A stretch of 64,000 nucleotides of DNA, taken from Xenoacremonium recifei (taxonomy: Eukaryota; Ascomycota; Sordariomycetes; Hypocreales; Nectriaceae). The DNA lies in NCBI GenBank assembly GCA_012184525.1, contig WOFQ01000009.1, forward strand, positions 372,001-436,000. The letters are read 5' to 3'. The translations under genes were made by a program, and so were the position numbers. Shown here in pieces: positions 10,527 to 20,809 of the stretch. Each line of letters begins with the position of its first letter. Positions within the stretch are counted from its first letter, which is position 1. Below the pieces are notes generated by a model. That model was not told where the DNA came from. It made no database searches and saw nothing but the letters and a program-made list of their open reading frames with translations.

Positions 10527-13291
10527 TTACATGTACCCATCCCCAGTAACAAAGCCCTGAAGAATACTAGGATCAAGAAAATTCGCCAGGGCGTTTGCTC
10601 GTGAAGGCCCGGCCTCTTCCTGGTTCAAAAGCGCGATCAAATGGTCATCATCCCAAATCTCGTTCATATTGACGTTTGGCATGGCGGGTCCAAAGATGTC
10701 CGCTGCCATATCAGTTGGGATCGTCGGCGGAGTGACATTAGCAAAAGGTATCTGCCGATTTGTACGGTCTCTTAGATATCGTTTTGCAACTCCAAGGATT
10801 TCTTGAGTCAACTCGCCGCACCGTTTGGCAACTGTGACACTCTTTCCCATAACGGAGAATATTTCGAGGCTCTTTTCAACGTCTTCGATCAATTCTTCTC
10901 CCGGCACTTTTGGAAAGTCCAAAAGTACAAGGTGAAGGATGATCATGGTGGCATATAGCGTGTATGTTGTGCAGTACCACCTATAAGGTGTTAAAAGGGA
11001 CGTCCGAAAGCCAAGAGCCACAGGAGGCTTACCAAGTCCGTAGATAAGGCCTATGAGCCAAAGATTCATGAATCACTTGAATTGTTGCTCTCGACGCTTC
11101 CAGGCAGATCTCGACATGGCGAGAGAATTCCGACGAGTCATAACTCGCAGAAGAAGCAACTAAGAAAGGCCTATGAATGAGGATCCGAGCATTGTACGAA
11201 CCTAAATCGCGAGGTTAGTTTATCACTTCCGACCAGTATAACGTAACACTTACGGAACTTTAGCACAAGTTTCTGCTTAAATGCCCATTCAGCGTCATCA
11301 AGAGCAAACGACTCGAGATCTAGAAACGCGGGTAACTGTTTCTTCCATGCGTCGAGTGCAGCATCAAGTTGGAAACTGATCTGGGACTTCTGTCGCAACG
11401 ATCTTTTGGACACGTCGTGGTAGATGTCTTGTGACGCTGCTCGTAGGATACGGGCTAGGTCAATCATAACTGGAATGATGACCAATTGGGAGCTGTCGGT
11501 ATCCGGAAATGTGAGATCGATGGCCTAAGGCATGTTAGAGCAGAAGATAGTTATTCCTCACAACGCATTACTCACGTTCCAATTCGGCAGAGGCGTGAAG
11601 TAGTGGCGAGGATCTTTGAGGCCATCCACTCGTCCGGATGAGCAGCACATTTCGCTTGCAAATCATCAGCTTATAGCTGTAAAAATGGTGGGGTTTCTTT
11701 GACTTACACCTCGTGGGAGAAAATGCACCTAAGGATCCCATGCGTTAGCTCTCGTACTTGAAGCATACACATCTTCTCCATTTCTCAACCCCTGGCAAGC
11801 GATGCAAATCGACGTGCATTAATAGAGGAACTTACCACCATGTTCTTCTAGCCTCTTGCTCAATGGGGAGAGAATGCCCATACGTCTCATTCGTGAGGCC
11901 AATTGCAATAGCGGTCCTGACAGCCATCCCGCTGTAAAGGTAAGAAGAATGTGGTTTAAGTGCATTTTGGCAGAAAACAGTCTACACATAATCTAGTCAG
12001 CGGTTGTCCTGATCCCCTTCTTGAAGTCACTTACTAGCAAGAACAGGGCCTGGCACGTCTCCAACGTGGAAATCTCGAAGGTGTTCCCCAACGCCCGATG
12101 CGCAAGATCAAAATACCAGTTCGCAAACGACAAGGTTGTCGGTTGGGGAAAATCTGATGGCGACGGGCGCTGGCCATTGACAACCAGCGGCCACTCGTTC
12201 GTTGGCGCATTGATGGCGCCCACCGCAACCACAGAATAATACAATGACCGGAACGTTGACGACCGCTTGGAGGGCGAGAGATTGGGATCTGGCGTCCAGA
12301 TCTGCGTACAGCGGTGTCGAAAGTTGGCCTCGTCTAGAAATGGGTGGATGTAGTGCTTGTTGACAAAGTACGAGTTGATGAAGTACTCCTCAATCTTCTG
12401 GTTGTGCTTGTTATACGACCTGGACGGCTCAAGGCTCAGCGAGTCCCAGCCCGCTGCCGTGGCCGGGCTGAGGGGCAGGTTGACATTGTCTTGTGTCTTA
12501 GCTCCTGAGATGGAGATGCCGGACGCTCCTGGGCCAGCAGAAGGGTAATCAGAATTGTACATGAGGTTTACGATTGACAGCTGGTTGTTGTGCAGGTGAC
12601 CCGGTGAATTGGCATCTGTCCGATGACTGTCATCGCTGGCAATGGGTTCTCGGGAACATGAGCGAGCCCTTGTCCTGGCGCGAGCGAAGAGCGTGTTGAG
12701 AAAAGCTAGGTTCGATGAACCGCCGTAGAACTCGGTGCCTTGGGTATGGGCATTGACGCCGCCAAGGCCCGTGATCTCACCCTCGCCCTTTGGATGGACT
12801 TCCTCACGAGACACTCTTGACTCAACCTCGCATGTCGAGTTGGCCTCGTAGTCATCCATGTCGAACCTGTCGGTCAGCGAGGTGATTGTGTTCTGAACCT
12901 GAGAAGGTGGATCAGACGTGGCCGGCGAGCTTGCAGGAGGCGATACCCTCAAATGACCAAAGTGGCCAACGTTGGTATCGCTCGTCGGCGTCGTGATGTG
13001 TGGGTGCTGCTGTGAGGATGAAGAAGGAGGGTGTTTGTTGTCGAGGCCTGCGGCGCGGCGCTTCTCCTTGGCTTTAGTTATGGCGGCAGTAGGCGAGCTA
13101 TACTGGCACTCCAGGTCGTAATAGCTGCAGTTGGAGCAGGGCATTTGCTGGTCGCATCTCGTCTTCCTAGTGCGGCATCTCTCGCAAGCCTGCGACGCGC
13201 GAGGGAGCCGTCTGCGTTTGCGAGCCTCGGGCGGGTTGGTCGAGGTTTTGCTGGAGGAGGCATCAGCCGGGCGAGGACTCAGGGTCGCCAT
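10527..13291 (-). CDS. Zn2Cys6 transcription factor with fungal-specific TF domain
   Basis: Seven exons: 13291-12035, 11981-11836, 11728-11708, 11654-11576, 11524-11254, 11201-11033, 10980-10527, giving 798 residues. The DNA-binding cluster uses C36, C39, C46, C52, C55 and C62 (C-x2-C-x6-C-x5-C-x2-C-x6-C) after a basic KRRRLPRA segment. A long Ser/Pro-rich linker follows. The middle homology region contains YFINSYFVNKHYIHPFL, then YLYSGMAVRTAIAIGL and ARRTWWCIFSHE, all typical of the PF04082 domain. The C-terminus is acidic and may activate transcription. A 21-nt exon (11728-11708) encodes the CIFSHE part. It lies between the MFS gene and the DUF1338 dioxygenase gene and is a candidate pathway-specific regulator. 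The inducer is unknown. Its promoter has several CreA-like sites. Confidence 0.92.
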
Positions 13292-14098
13292 TTTGTGTCA
13301 TTCAATGGGGATTCGGGACATCAGGGAAGAAAGACGTGACTTGGGGGGGACTGAGAGTATCCAGGCTTCGGGGTCTGTTAACATTCCCCCGCTTTGTGGC
13401 TTACAGAGTACATATTGATATCAGATACTGGCAAGAGATTTTGTCTAGGCTTTTGCGGGGAGCAACCCGGATATGCGGAGAAACCCCAGACTCTTCACCG
13501 GGGATTCCCTGGGGTTAACGGTGGAGGGGAGAACTTACGGAGCACGTATTGGAAGATCCATTATTGGCCGGTTGAGTCGACACTTTCTCGCGGCTGGGTC
13601 GGCTACTCCGCGAGGAGCATGGCCGGGGTTGGGTTAATAAATCAAGCCCTGTCGAGGCTCTCGGGCAAAGAAGCTAAGAAGCCGCCAATGTCGTGAGATC
13701 TGGGGCCTAAAGACGAGCACCAAAAACGGACTCAAGCGATTCTAGAAAGTTTTATTGTAGTAGCAAACTGACGATACTTCGTAAGATACATGTTTGTTTC
13801 GTTGCTTGTTCTCTGGCTCTCACCATCGAACGAGCTCAACAAGAGAGTGACTTGTTACAGACCCAAGGACCTCAAACACACACACGTTACAGGGATGTTT
13901 TCATAGCTAATAATTGCCACAATTGCAAGGTTCATGACAAGCACACGTCGTCTAGACTCAGCAATTACCAAGCCGCCAGAGCGGTAGTAGTTTGGTTGGC
14001 GTCTTGCCTACAGCCCACATCCCGTCGGATCACTAACACCAACCCCTGGATGCCCTCATCCGACGGAACACCCAAATCCACTGGTCCGATTGGCCAGC
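13292..14098. other. intergenic region, promoter of the Zn2Cys6 regulator
   Basis: Contains the CreA-like cluster listed separately. The right part (13700-14098) is the 3' side of the DUF1338 gene. No coding region seen. Confidence 0.5.
13455..13628. promoter_or_regulatory. cluster of CreA-like (SYGGRG) sites
   Basis: Matches to SYGGRG occur at 13455-13460, 13498-13503, 13509-13514, 13521-13526 and 13623-13628, plus a reverse match at 13484-13489. They lie 160-340 bp upstream of the Zn2Cys6 regulator start. CreA/Cre1 mediates carbon catabolite repression in filamentous ascomycetes and often acts at paired sites. The consensus is short, so binding is inferred only. Confidence 0.4.
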
Positions 14099-15481
14099 CT
14101 ACACCTCAATGGTTTCGAGCCTCAACGCCTGCCGAACCTCCTCCAGACTCTCCTCCTGCATCCTCGCGTACAGCTCGAACTCGTCGGCCACCGGCCTGCC
14201 CAGGCTCCGCTCGAAGCCGGCGCGGTCCGGCTGTCCGGCCTTCATGGCACCGTCTGACGAGGCGCGCAGATTGGATGTGAAGATGCCGGCTGCGGACACG
14301 GGCAGGAAGTCCTCGTATGTGATGGGTTCGAACTGCACCAGACCGCGCTCAAGCAGTTGCGCAAGACTGGCCTGGCCGCCTTGTTGGCCCTGTTTCCGGC
14401 CCAAAGGCGTTGCGCGGTAGGCATTGAAGGTAAGGCCCTGCTTGCGGAGCTCGTCCCAGTCGTCCGGGAAGCTCTGGAACGTCATCTGGAGGATCGTCTC
14501 CGGGTCGGCGTTCGGCCTCCGCGCTTCGGTGGCCCGGGTCTGCGTGAGAAGGGAATCGTAAAGATCACGTCCTTTGCGAGTGACTGCGGCACCGCGCTGC
14601 TCAACTTCACCGAAACGCGCAGTATGCGAACCCTGGACGGATTGACCACTGCCCTCAACGAACTGGACACTCTCTTCCAGGGCCTTGAAGCTCGTCTGGC
14701 GGAGCAGGATGCCGCATTTTCGTCGTGGCGGACCCTCAATGCGCTCTTTTGCTGGCATTCCGCGATCAACCATTGTCTGCTGCACAATATCGATGTCGAG
14801 GGTTCGGGGGGTCAAGTGGTTGATGTGTGCGCTCGGGAACGATGCGATGTCAGCGACCATCGGATGTTCTGAGAGCAGGCGGCTGTAATCTTTGTGGCTG
14901 ACTGTAGCCTTGGAATGCCACTTGAAGATCTTCAAGGCCTCAACCAGGACCTCGTCTATCTCCACGTCCGTCAGAGTCTTAGCAGTCTCAGCCTTTTCGA
15001 TCAACTGCATTAGTCGATCCGTAAATATGTTCCTTTTCGCGAGGACATCCAGGGCAAATCCCCTGATCTCCTCAGACAGCAAATCGTGTCGTAGAAGAGT
15101 CGTGAAGACTCGGAATGGGTTCTTCGCAAGGGCCTCGGCCGTCACGGGTCGGAAAGCAGTAGCATGCAGCGGAAAACCAACGACGCTTAGGTCGTAGTAT
15201 CCCACAGGATGCATTCCCAACAGGCCGAAGAGTCTTCCGATTGTGCGGAGTTCATGCTGAGTTCCCAGTCGAATAGCTCCGTGTCGTTCAATCCGATGCC
15301 GAGAAGCCAGCTCGGGAAGGTTCTGCTTTCGAATGATGTTGTCATCGACATCGTTCACGATGTTAATCAGGTCGCCATAGAGTGGCACCTCCTTCTTGTA
15401 CATGGCCGAGAGGGCCAGAGAGAACCTCGTCCGGAGTGCATCGGGGTGGAAGTCGGGGTTGGTCTGTTTGTAGCTCTCCAT
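14099..15481 (-). CDS. DUF1338 / HglS-type 2-oxoadipate dioxygenase/decarboxylase
   Basis: Single exon, 460 residues. The bacterial founding member, HglS (YdcJ family), is an Fe(II)-dependent vicinal-oxygen-chelate fold enzyme converting 2-oxoadipate plus O2 to 2-hydroxyglutarate and CO2 in lysine catabolism. Expected metal ligands are visible: H67 in RIERHGAIRLGT, H222 in HINHLTPRTLDID, and E294 in RFGEVEQRGAAVT. The family signatures ARFGEVEQRGAA near residue 290 and EDFLPVSAAGIF near residue 400 are clear, and length matches the family (about 450-470). No targeting signal is obvious. Assignment of substrate follows the family and is not proven here; fungal members could act on other 2-oxoacids. 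The gene has no intron, unlike its neighbours, which could reflect bacterial ancestry. Confidence 0.85.
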   Translation of the reverse strand: MESYKQTNPDFHPDALRTRFSLALSAMYKKEVPLYGDLINIVNDVDDNIIRKQNLPELASRHRIERHGAIRLGTQHELRTIGRLFGLLGMHPVGYYDLSVVGFPLHATAFRPVTAEALAKNPFRVFTTLLRHDLLSEEIRGFALDVLAKRNIFTDRLMQLIEKAETAKTLTDVEIDEVLVEALKIFKWHSKATVSHKDYSRLLSEHPMVADIASFPSAHINHLTPRTLDIDIVQQTMVDRGMPAKERIEGPPRRKCGILLRQTSFKALEESVQFVEGSGQSVQGSHTARFGEVEQRGAAVTRKGRDLYDSLLTQTRATEARRPNADPETILQMTFQSFPDDWDELRKQGLTFNAYRATPLGRKQGQQGGQASLAQLLERGLVQFEPITYEDFLPVSAAGIFTSNLRASSDGAMKAGQPDRAGFERSLGRPVADEFELYARMQEESLEEVRQALRLETIEV

Positions 15482-16338
15482 GTTGTGGATGCTGATGAAG
15501 GTGCTCGATATCGAAACTACAAGATAATTTATGGTGTATCGTCTCAGCCCATTTAGACAGAGCAGTTTGTGTTTGAAGACTCTTAACTCTTCTAGGTCTA
15601 ACCCGTTCTCTGTAGACGGGTAGCCATCGAGGTTTTAAAAGACAGCACAGCAAAATGTCGTCTTACATGCAGAACCGTGAATAACCACAAAGCCGTCGAT
15701 TCCAGATACGAGATCTCGCGACTTATCAACTGCCGAAAATTCCCGACAGGATCGCTCTCACATGAGCTCCCGGCGGAAGACGATTGATTGCATGGCCGAA
15801 ACTGAAAGGGAAACGAAATATCAGAAGCCCTAAATCGAGATCATATGCTTTCGCATATACGGCGCTGGTGGGAGTGATTACGTTCTAGCGACTTCAGCTC
15901 GGGGAAAGGGCTCCTTGCCGAGATGTATCCCGATCAGTGATACATTGCCACTATCAGTTCATTCTGCGAGTCCTTCCACGTTTGCTACTTGAGATATGAA
16001 GGAGTTGATATCGGGATCAACACTCTTCCTCTATGGACCACTCCTTAGATTGCTTCAGCGCAAGTTGAAGGTCAATATGTGCTAGGCATACAATGAGAAT
16101 CGAGGCTATGGAGTCCAAAAGCTCTTATCGGAGCTATGGTTGGTTGCTTATTGAGAGGAAACCATCTCAGGAGTACTGTGGCTCTGCTTGGGCTCGCAGG
16201 TCTTGCATGGGTCTAAAAATGCTGTGAAGTAGCGCCAAAATCTCGCGCCACAACCTATTTGCCCGCACCATATAGATTGCAGAGACCGTCATGTTGGATG
16301 TGTAGTTAAACTTGATATTTACACCCATGTTTGTGGTT
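15482..16338. other. intergenic region
   Basis: Promoter of the DUF1338 gene and 3' side of the quinone oxidoreductase gene. No recognisable coding or RNA feature. Confidence 0.5.
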
Positions 16339-17316
16339 TTATGGCTTAATTTGTACAATGAGCTTGCCTGTCGTCTTTTTCGACGCAAGATCCTCCTGTG
16401 CCTGACCAGCAGTCTCCAGCGTGTACTCTCCACCAAAATGGACCTTTAAGACGCCCTTCTCTACGAGCTCAAGCATCTCCCGGCTTCTTTGCTCAAACTC
16501 GTCCCTCTCCGTAATGTAATTTGCCAGTGTTGGTCTGACGAGCTTCACGTTCTTCTTGCTCAAATCCAACACGCGAAAGTTCTCCACGGCGCCGCTGCTG
16601 TTTCCGAACGTCACCAGCGTGCCTTTTCTCCGTGTGCTTTCGAGATCGACTTTGAAAGTAGATTGACCGATACCGCTAAAGACAGCATGGCAACCCTTAT
16701 CGTTAGTCAGGCGCATAACTTCGGACAGAACGTCCGTCTCGGTATACTTGATAATGTGGTCGCAGCCATTGGCTTTTGCAACCTCTGCCTTCTTAGCCGT
16801 GGAAACAGTGCCAATGACTGTAGCACCGAGATATTTGCACATTTGCACAAGAAGGCTTCCAGTGCCACCAGCGGCGGCCTGGACCAAAACGATCTGGCCC
16901 TTTTCAACAGTGTGCGCGTCTCGAACAAGAGTCCAGGCCGTCAAGCCTTGCAACATGACGCCAGCGCCCATTTTCGTCGACACGCCCTCAGGAAGCTTCA
17001 ACACTCCCTCAGCAGATGCGCAAACATACTCGGCCAGCGTTCCTTGTGTGAACGCGGCGACTTTATCTCCCACGTTCAGGCCCAGCGACGAAGAGACATT
17101 TGAACCAAGCTTGGTGATTCGACCGGCTCCTTCACGGCCAGCAATTGCAGGTAGCTTTATGGGGTAAAGGCCGTTTCGCTGGTAAATGTCGACGAAGTTG
17201 ACGCCCGCATAATCGAGTTCAATGAGCACTTCTAAGTCTTTCGGCGACGGGATCGGAACATCCTCGAATTGAAGGACGGAGGCGTCGCCTGTAGAATGGA
17301 AAGTTATAGCCTTCAT
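16339..17316 (-). CDS. ZTA1: NADPH:quinone oxidoreductase, zeta-crystallin type
   Basis: Single exon, 325 residues, the usual length for this family. It is a zinc-free medium-chain dehydrogenase/reductase that reduces quinones one electron at a time with NADPH, in the cytosol. The N-terminus MKAITFHSTGDASVLQ is typical. The quinone-oxidoreductase segment reads GVNFVDIYQRNGLYPIKLP, followed by GREGAG. The nucleotide-binding fold has VQAAAGGTGSLLVQMCK. It ends TTGKLIVQIKP. A longer open frame reaches upstream to 17508, but it starts at GTG and adds an unlikely HTH-rich stretch; the ATG at 17316 fits the family start. It is transcribed divergently from the intradiol dioxygenase with 712 bp between the starts, suggesting shared control. 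Confidence 0.92.
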   Translation of the reverse strand: MKAITFHSTGDASVLQFEDVPIPSPKDLEVLIELDYAGVNFVDIYQRNGLYPIKLPAIAGREGAGRITKLGSNVSSSLGLNVGDKVAAFTQGTLAEYVCASAEGVLKLPEGVSTKMGAGVMLQGLTAWTLVRDAHTVEKGQIVLVQAAAGGTGSLLVQMCKYLGATVIGTVSTAKKAEVAKANGCDHIIKYTETDVLSEVMRLTNDKGCHAVFSGIGQSTFKVDLESTRRKGTLVTFGNSSGAVENFRVLDLSKKNVKLVRPTLANYITERDEFEQRSREMLELVEKGVLKVHFGGEYTLETAGQAQEDLASKKTTGKLIVQIKP

Positions 17317-17548
17317 GTTATTGGTGTGTGTATAGTGCGTATCGTGTAAGTGGGTGTGGGTTAAGGAGTTGCAGGATCGAACAACAAGACGACCTCCAAC
17401 AAGCGTTCTATGAACAAATAATGGGCTGATTAAAAAAAGAAAGTGTTTGCAGTAGATGCGAGACCTCCGAAAGTTGGAATCTTTCGGGTTCCAGACTTTC
17501 GTGATCACGCCTTCGGCCTACATAGACCGTGATCTTCGTCTATCGACT

Positions 17549-17559
17549 TCCCGACGGGA
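17549..17559. promoter_or_regulatory. 11-bp palindrome TCCCG-A-CGGGA
   Basis: A perfect inverted repeat with a 1-nt centre in the divergent promoter. CGG-containing palindromes are the common target type for Zn2Cys6 dimers. Function is inferred. Confidence 0.4.
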
Positions 17560-17788
17560 GGCATCGGACGTTCCGCAGGACCACACCAACTGAAGACTCT
17601 GCCGCCACACGGCTCTGAGGCAGCATCAAGACTTCCGAAACTAATTCTTCCGTATACACCACCATCCATCCATGTCCTAGGCCTCCGTTAATCCTTATTT
17701 CCGCGTCGGATTGCGACCTCGTAGTCCTGTCAGAGCTCCATATCCGTAACTCCGGCGGTTTAGTGCGTTTCTAGCTTCCCGAACGCCT

Positions 17789-17812
17789 GCCCGACGGAAT
17801 TGCTCATCGGGC
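17789..17812. promoter_or_regulatory. inverted repeat GCCCGA-N12-TCGGGC
   Basis: Six-base arms separated by 12 nt, about 217 bp upstream of the dioxygenase start. Spacing and CCG/CGG content would suit a Zn2Cys6 dimer such as the nearby regulator. Function is inferred. Confidence 0.4.
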
Positions 17813-17906
17813 TGAGGTCTTGACCAACGACCTAACAGGTAATTCTGATGAGCTACCCCGTGGGGAAGAGTCTCAGGGCGCGACCTCGCATCGCAAGAGG
17901 TTCAAG

Positions 17907-17912
17907 TATAAG
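17907..17912 (+). promoter_or_regulatory. TATA-like element of the dioxygenase gene
   Basis: TATAAG, 117 bp upstream of the dioxygenase ATG and in the right orientation. Sequence match only. Confidence 0.35.
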
Positions 17913-18028
17913 ACATAAGAGAGGACATCGATATTTCATTCCTTTCCGAACAAACAGACATAGACTACTCCTGACAGCAACAACTTACACACCAGATCCA
18001 TAACTTGAGCCTCCTTGAAACCACTTAC

Positions 18029-19197
18029 ATGATGCCTTCCACCGCCAATGGCAGCAATGGCCACAGCAATGGCAAAATCGACGTCACCGGCGCCGATGTC
18101 AGTGAGAACACCCGGCGCAAGTGGGCCAGCGAGACCAAGGAGCACGTTGCGCCCGCGGTGCTGGACCTGACCATTGAGAACATCACCGAGAACGTTGTCC
18201 GCGTCAACTCCAACGTGACTGGCAACCCCCGCCTACAGTACATCATCACCGAGCTCATCAAGGCCTCGCATGACTTTGTACGCAAGGTCGAGCTGCAATT
18301 TGACGAATGGGAGGAGGCCTGGAAGTTCCTGACCAAGGTAAATCATCCATTATACACACTTTAACGTCTCCAGGAAGTTAATTATTCTCCAGGTTGGCCA
18401 GATTTCTGACGATGTTCGTCATGAGATGGTTCTCCTCTCCGATATCCTGGGCATCTCAGCGCTTGTTGACTCCATCTCCTACCCCCATAAGCCCGGCGCA
18501 ACAGAGTCCTCTGTTCTGGGTCCTTTCCACGACAAGAACGCACATGTTATTAACAACGGTGACTCCATCGCATCTGAGGGCACCTTTGGCGAATGCACGC
18601 TCGTACGGGGCAAGGTCAGCAGCGTTGACGGCAAGGTTGTCTCCAAGGCGCTGATCGATGTCTGGGAGACGGATGGCAACGGCGTCTACGATCTTGAGTA
18701 TGCTGACAAGGAGGGCCCTGACTGCCGTGGCAAGATGTACTCGGAGGAGGATGGCAGTTATGCTTTCAAGTGTGTTCGTCCGGTGCCGTATCCCATCTCA
18801 AACGATGGTCCTGTTGGCGAGCTTCTGCGCACGCTGAACAGGCATTGGTACCGACCTGCTCACATGGTAAGCACCCAAAACCCCCTTTCTATGCCCAACA
18901 CATTAATAATAACGACTTCAGCACTTCATGGTCCTCCACCCCGGGTACAACAAGCTCATCACAGCCGTCTACTCTCGCGACAGCAAGTACGTCGAGAGTG
19001 ACACTGTCTTCGGCGTCAAGAAGAGCCTAATGGTCGACTACATCTTCACCGTCGACCCCGCCCTAGTCAAGAAGTACGGACTCAAGACGTTCAAGAAGGA
19101 GGTCGACGGCGTCGAGAAGGAAGGATTCTGGCTGCTGGAGTTTGACTTTGTCCTCGTGCCTCTATCCGAGGCCCCAGCCCGCAAGACCCACGATTAA
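18029..19197 (+). CDS. Intradiol ring-cleavage dioxygenase (catechol/hydroxyquinol 1,2-dioxygenase type)
   Basis: Exons 18029-18337, 18393-18866 and 18922-19197 give 352 residues. It opens catechol or hydroxyquinol between the two hydroxyls to a muconate or maleylacetate, feeding the 3-oxoadipate route, in the cytosol. An N-terminal dioxygenase dimerisation domain spans roughly residues 60-135, and the catalytic beta-sandwich follows. Fe(III) ligands are Y202 (in GNGVYD), Y236 (in VPYPI), H260 and H262 (RPAHMHF). Length and N-domain match catechol/hydroxyquinol enzymes, and protocatechuate 3,4-dioxygenase is unlikely because that enzyme lacks this N-domain. Choosing between catechol and hydroxyquinol is not possible by eye. 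The second intron falls exactly between M261 and H262. Two adjacent ATGs begin the frame; the first is used. Confidence 0.92.
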
Positions 19198-19393
19198 AGG
19201 GCTCTGATTGTTTGCGTATTGCGGGATTAGCACGGCATTTCTGTTTGCAAGCTAAGATGTTTTGATGTCTGAGATGAGAATGTTTGTAAATTGTGCTATA
19301 GTTACACATCATTAGCCTAAGAAAAGTTGCTCTATGAAGCGTATAGCGGATCTGAACAAAGTGGTGATACAGTGATTGCCCCTTGGCCTCGCG

Positions 19394-20404
19394 TTACGAG
19401 GACTTCTCTGGTACGAGCTCAGCCAGGGCGCTTTCGAGGTGTTGGAACATGGTGTAGTGGGTGTCAGCTTTGAACTCCTCAAGCTCGCAATGTGGCAGCT
19501 TCTCCGCGAGCCATCGCATCATCTCGATGGGTGCGTTTCCATCCTTGGATCCATGCCATATCCGCACCGTCTCGTAGTCGACGTCCTCAAAGCGAAACCC
19601 CCAGTCATCCGCCGATAAAAGTCTTGCTTCTTGAACAGCAGCATCAGCTCCTTGGGCAAACGGTTCCTTGTACAGAAGCCGTAGCAAGTCTTCCCGTCGC
19701 TCTACTACTGGACGTGCCGGCTTGGCGTCCTCTCCGCTCTTTTCCCGCTCCCCGCTCTTCTTGATCAACCAAGCATCCATCTTGCTCGTTGCCCAATTTG
19801 TCGATGTGATCCAGTTCAAGGCGCCCACGCACATGTTCAGCGTGATTCGCAAAGCTGAAGGCCAGTAGTTCGACATCCAACTCATTACCCGTCGATATAT
19901 CGACATACGGTGCCGTCCCGCAGCCCAAGGCGGAGCGCTCGCAAACAACCCGACGCCAGTGAGCATCTCCCGCGGCAAGGCCTCAGCGCAAGCCAACGCG
20001 TACGGCCCGCCGCCAGAGAGTCCCATCACCGCAAATCGGGAGAGGTTCATCCCGTCGGCGAAGGCCCGGACATCAGCGGGCCAGTCTACAATGCGGCGCC
20101 GGGGCTGGGGAGATGACAGGCCGAAGCCGGGACGGTCCAGCGCCAGCACCCGGAGACCCTGGCGCTTGGCGATGTCATCGACGGGGCCGGCCTCCAGGCG
20201 GGATGCGGGATAGCCGTGAAAGTAGAGCAAAGGCCGACCAGTAGGGACGCCGTACTCTGCAAAGCCAAGGAGGCGCCCATCGGGGAGGGTGAAGGTCTGG
20301 TGATGCTTCCGGGCTTCTGAATCCATGTGCAGGTGCCTGATCTCAGGGCTTTTCAGCGGTGGTGTGTTGATGGAGCCGCGCAGTGCCGGACGGATGCCCG
20401 ACAT
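19394..20404 (-). CDS. alpha/beta-hydrolase fold protein
   Basis: Single exon, 336 residues. The fold is clear: a core starting FTLPDGRLLGFAEYG, the oxyanion region LLYFHGYPASR, DRPGFGLSS, and the nucleophile elbow GLSGGG with S130. The likely acid is D288 (HGSKDGNAP) and the base is H316 (ADTHYTMF), so the triad is complete. A lid insertion (about residues 160-245) is rich in W, S and charged residues. No signal peptide is visible, so it is probably intracellular. Substrate is unknown; relatives include esterases, epoxide hydrolases and enol-lactone hydrolases. Next to the ring-cleavage dioxygenase (convergent, 196 bp apart), a hydrolase of a lactone or ester intermediate is conceivable, but this is inference. 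Confidence 0.88.
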   Translation of the reverse strand: MSGIRPALRGSINTPPLKSPEIRHLHMDSEARKHHQTFTLPDGRLLGFAEYGVPTGRPLLYFHGYPASRLEAGPVDDIAKRQGLRVLALDRPGFGLSSPQPRRRIVDWPADVRAFADGMNLSRFAVMGLSGGGPYALACAEALPREMLTGVGLFASAPPWAAGRHRMSIYRRVMSWMSNYWPSALRITLNMCVGALNWITSTNWATSKMDAWLIKKSGEREKSGEDAKPARPVVERREDLLRLLYKEPFAQGADAAVQEARLLSADDWGFRFEDVDYETVRIWHGSKDGNAPIEMMRWLAEKLPHCELEEFKADTHYTMFQHLESALAELVPEKSS

Positions 20405-20809
20405 CCAGTCTATTACTGGGGAATTATCGTCGCTGGGCGGAAAGGGTAAGGAGTGTCAAGAGTGCGTGTCAAACAACACTGAGTGATGCAGGATGAAGAT
20501 TGCTATAAGGTTTTCACGGAAAGCCGTTGATGACTCCCCTTGTCTTGGGCAATCGAGGTGTACCAGGCCTTACCTGTCTCAGTTCAACGGAGCGCTCCGG
20601 GATTAATGCTGCAGCACCTTGCCTGTTCCAGGGCACCAAAGCTCCTAATCGTGCCGTAGCTGAATCCCTCTGAGCGCTATGGTCACCTGCAATAATAGCC
20701 TGAATAACACGATCCTTCAGGGTTAATCATTCAAACGGTTTCTCATTTCTTCAACTTGAAATCTCGCTTCTATTCCGTACTGAGTGATTGTTCATCTCAT
20801 GATGCTCGG
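20405..20809. other. intergenic region
   Basis: Upstream of the alpha/beta-hydrolase gene and 3' to the permease gene. Nothing recognised. Confidence 0.5.

Larger units (their letters stand above)
17317..18028. other. divergent promoter region (quinone oxidoreductase / intradiol dioxygenase)
   Basis: Shared 712-bp upstream region. It contains two inverted repeats with CGG/CCG half sites (17549-17559 and 17789-17812) and a TATA-like element before the dioxygenase. No coding sequence is seen. Confidence 0.55.

Noticed and set aside
17317..17508. N-terminal extension of the quinone oxidoreductase up to 17508
   Set aside because: The extension starts at GTG, not ATG, and adds a HTH-rich sequence foreign to the family; the ATG at 17316 gives the normal length.
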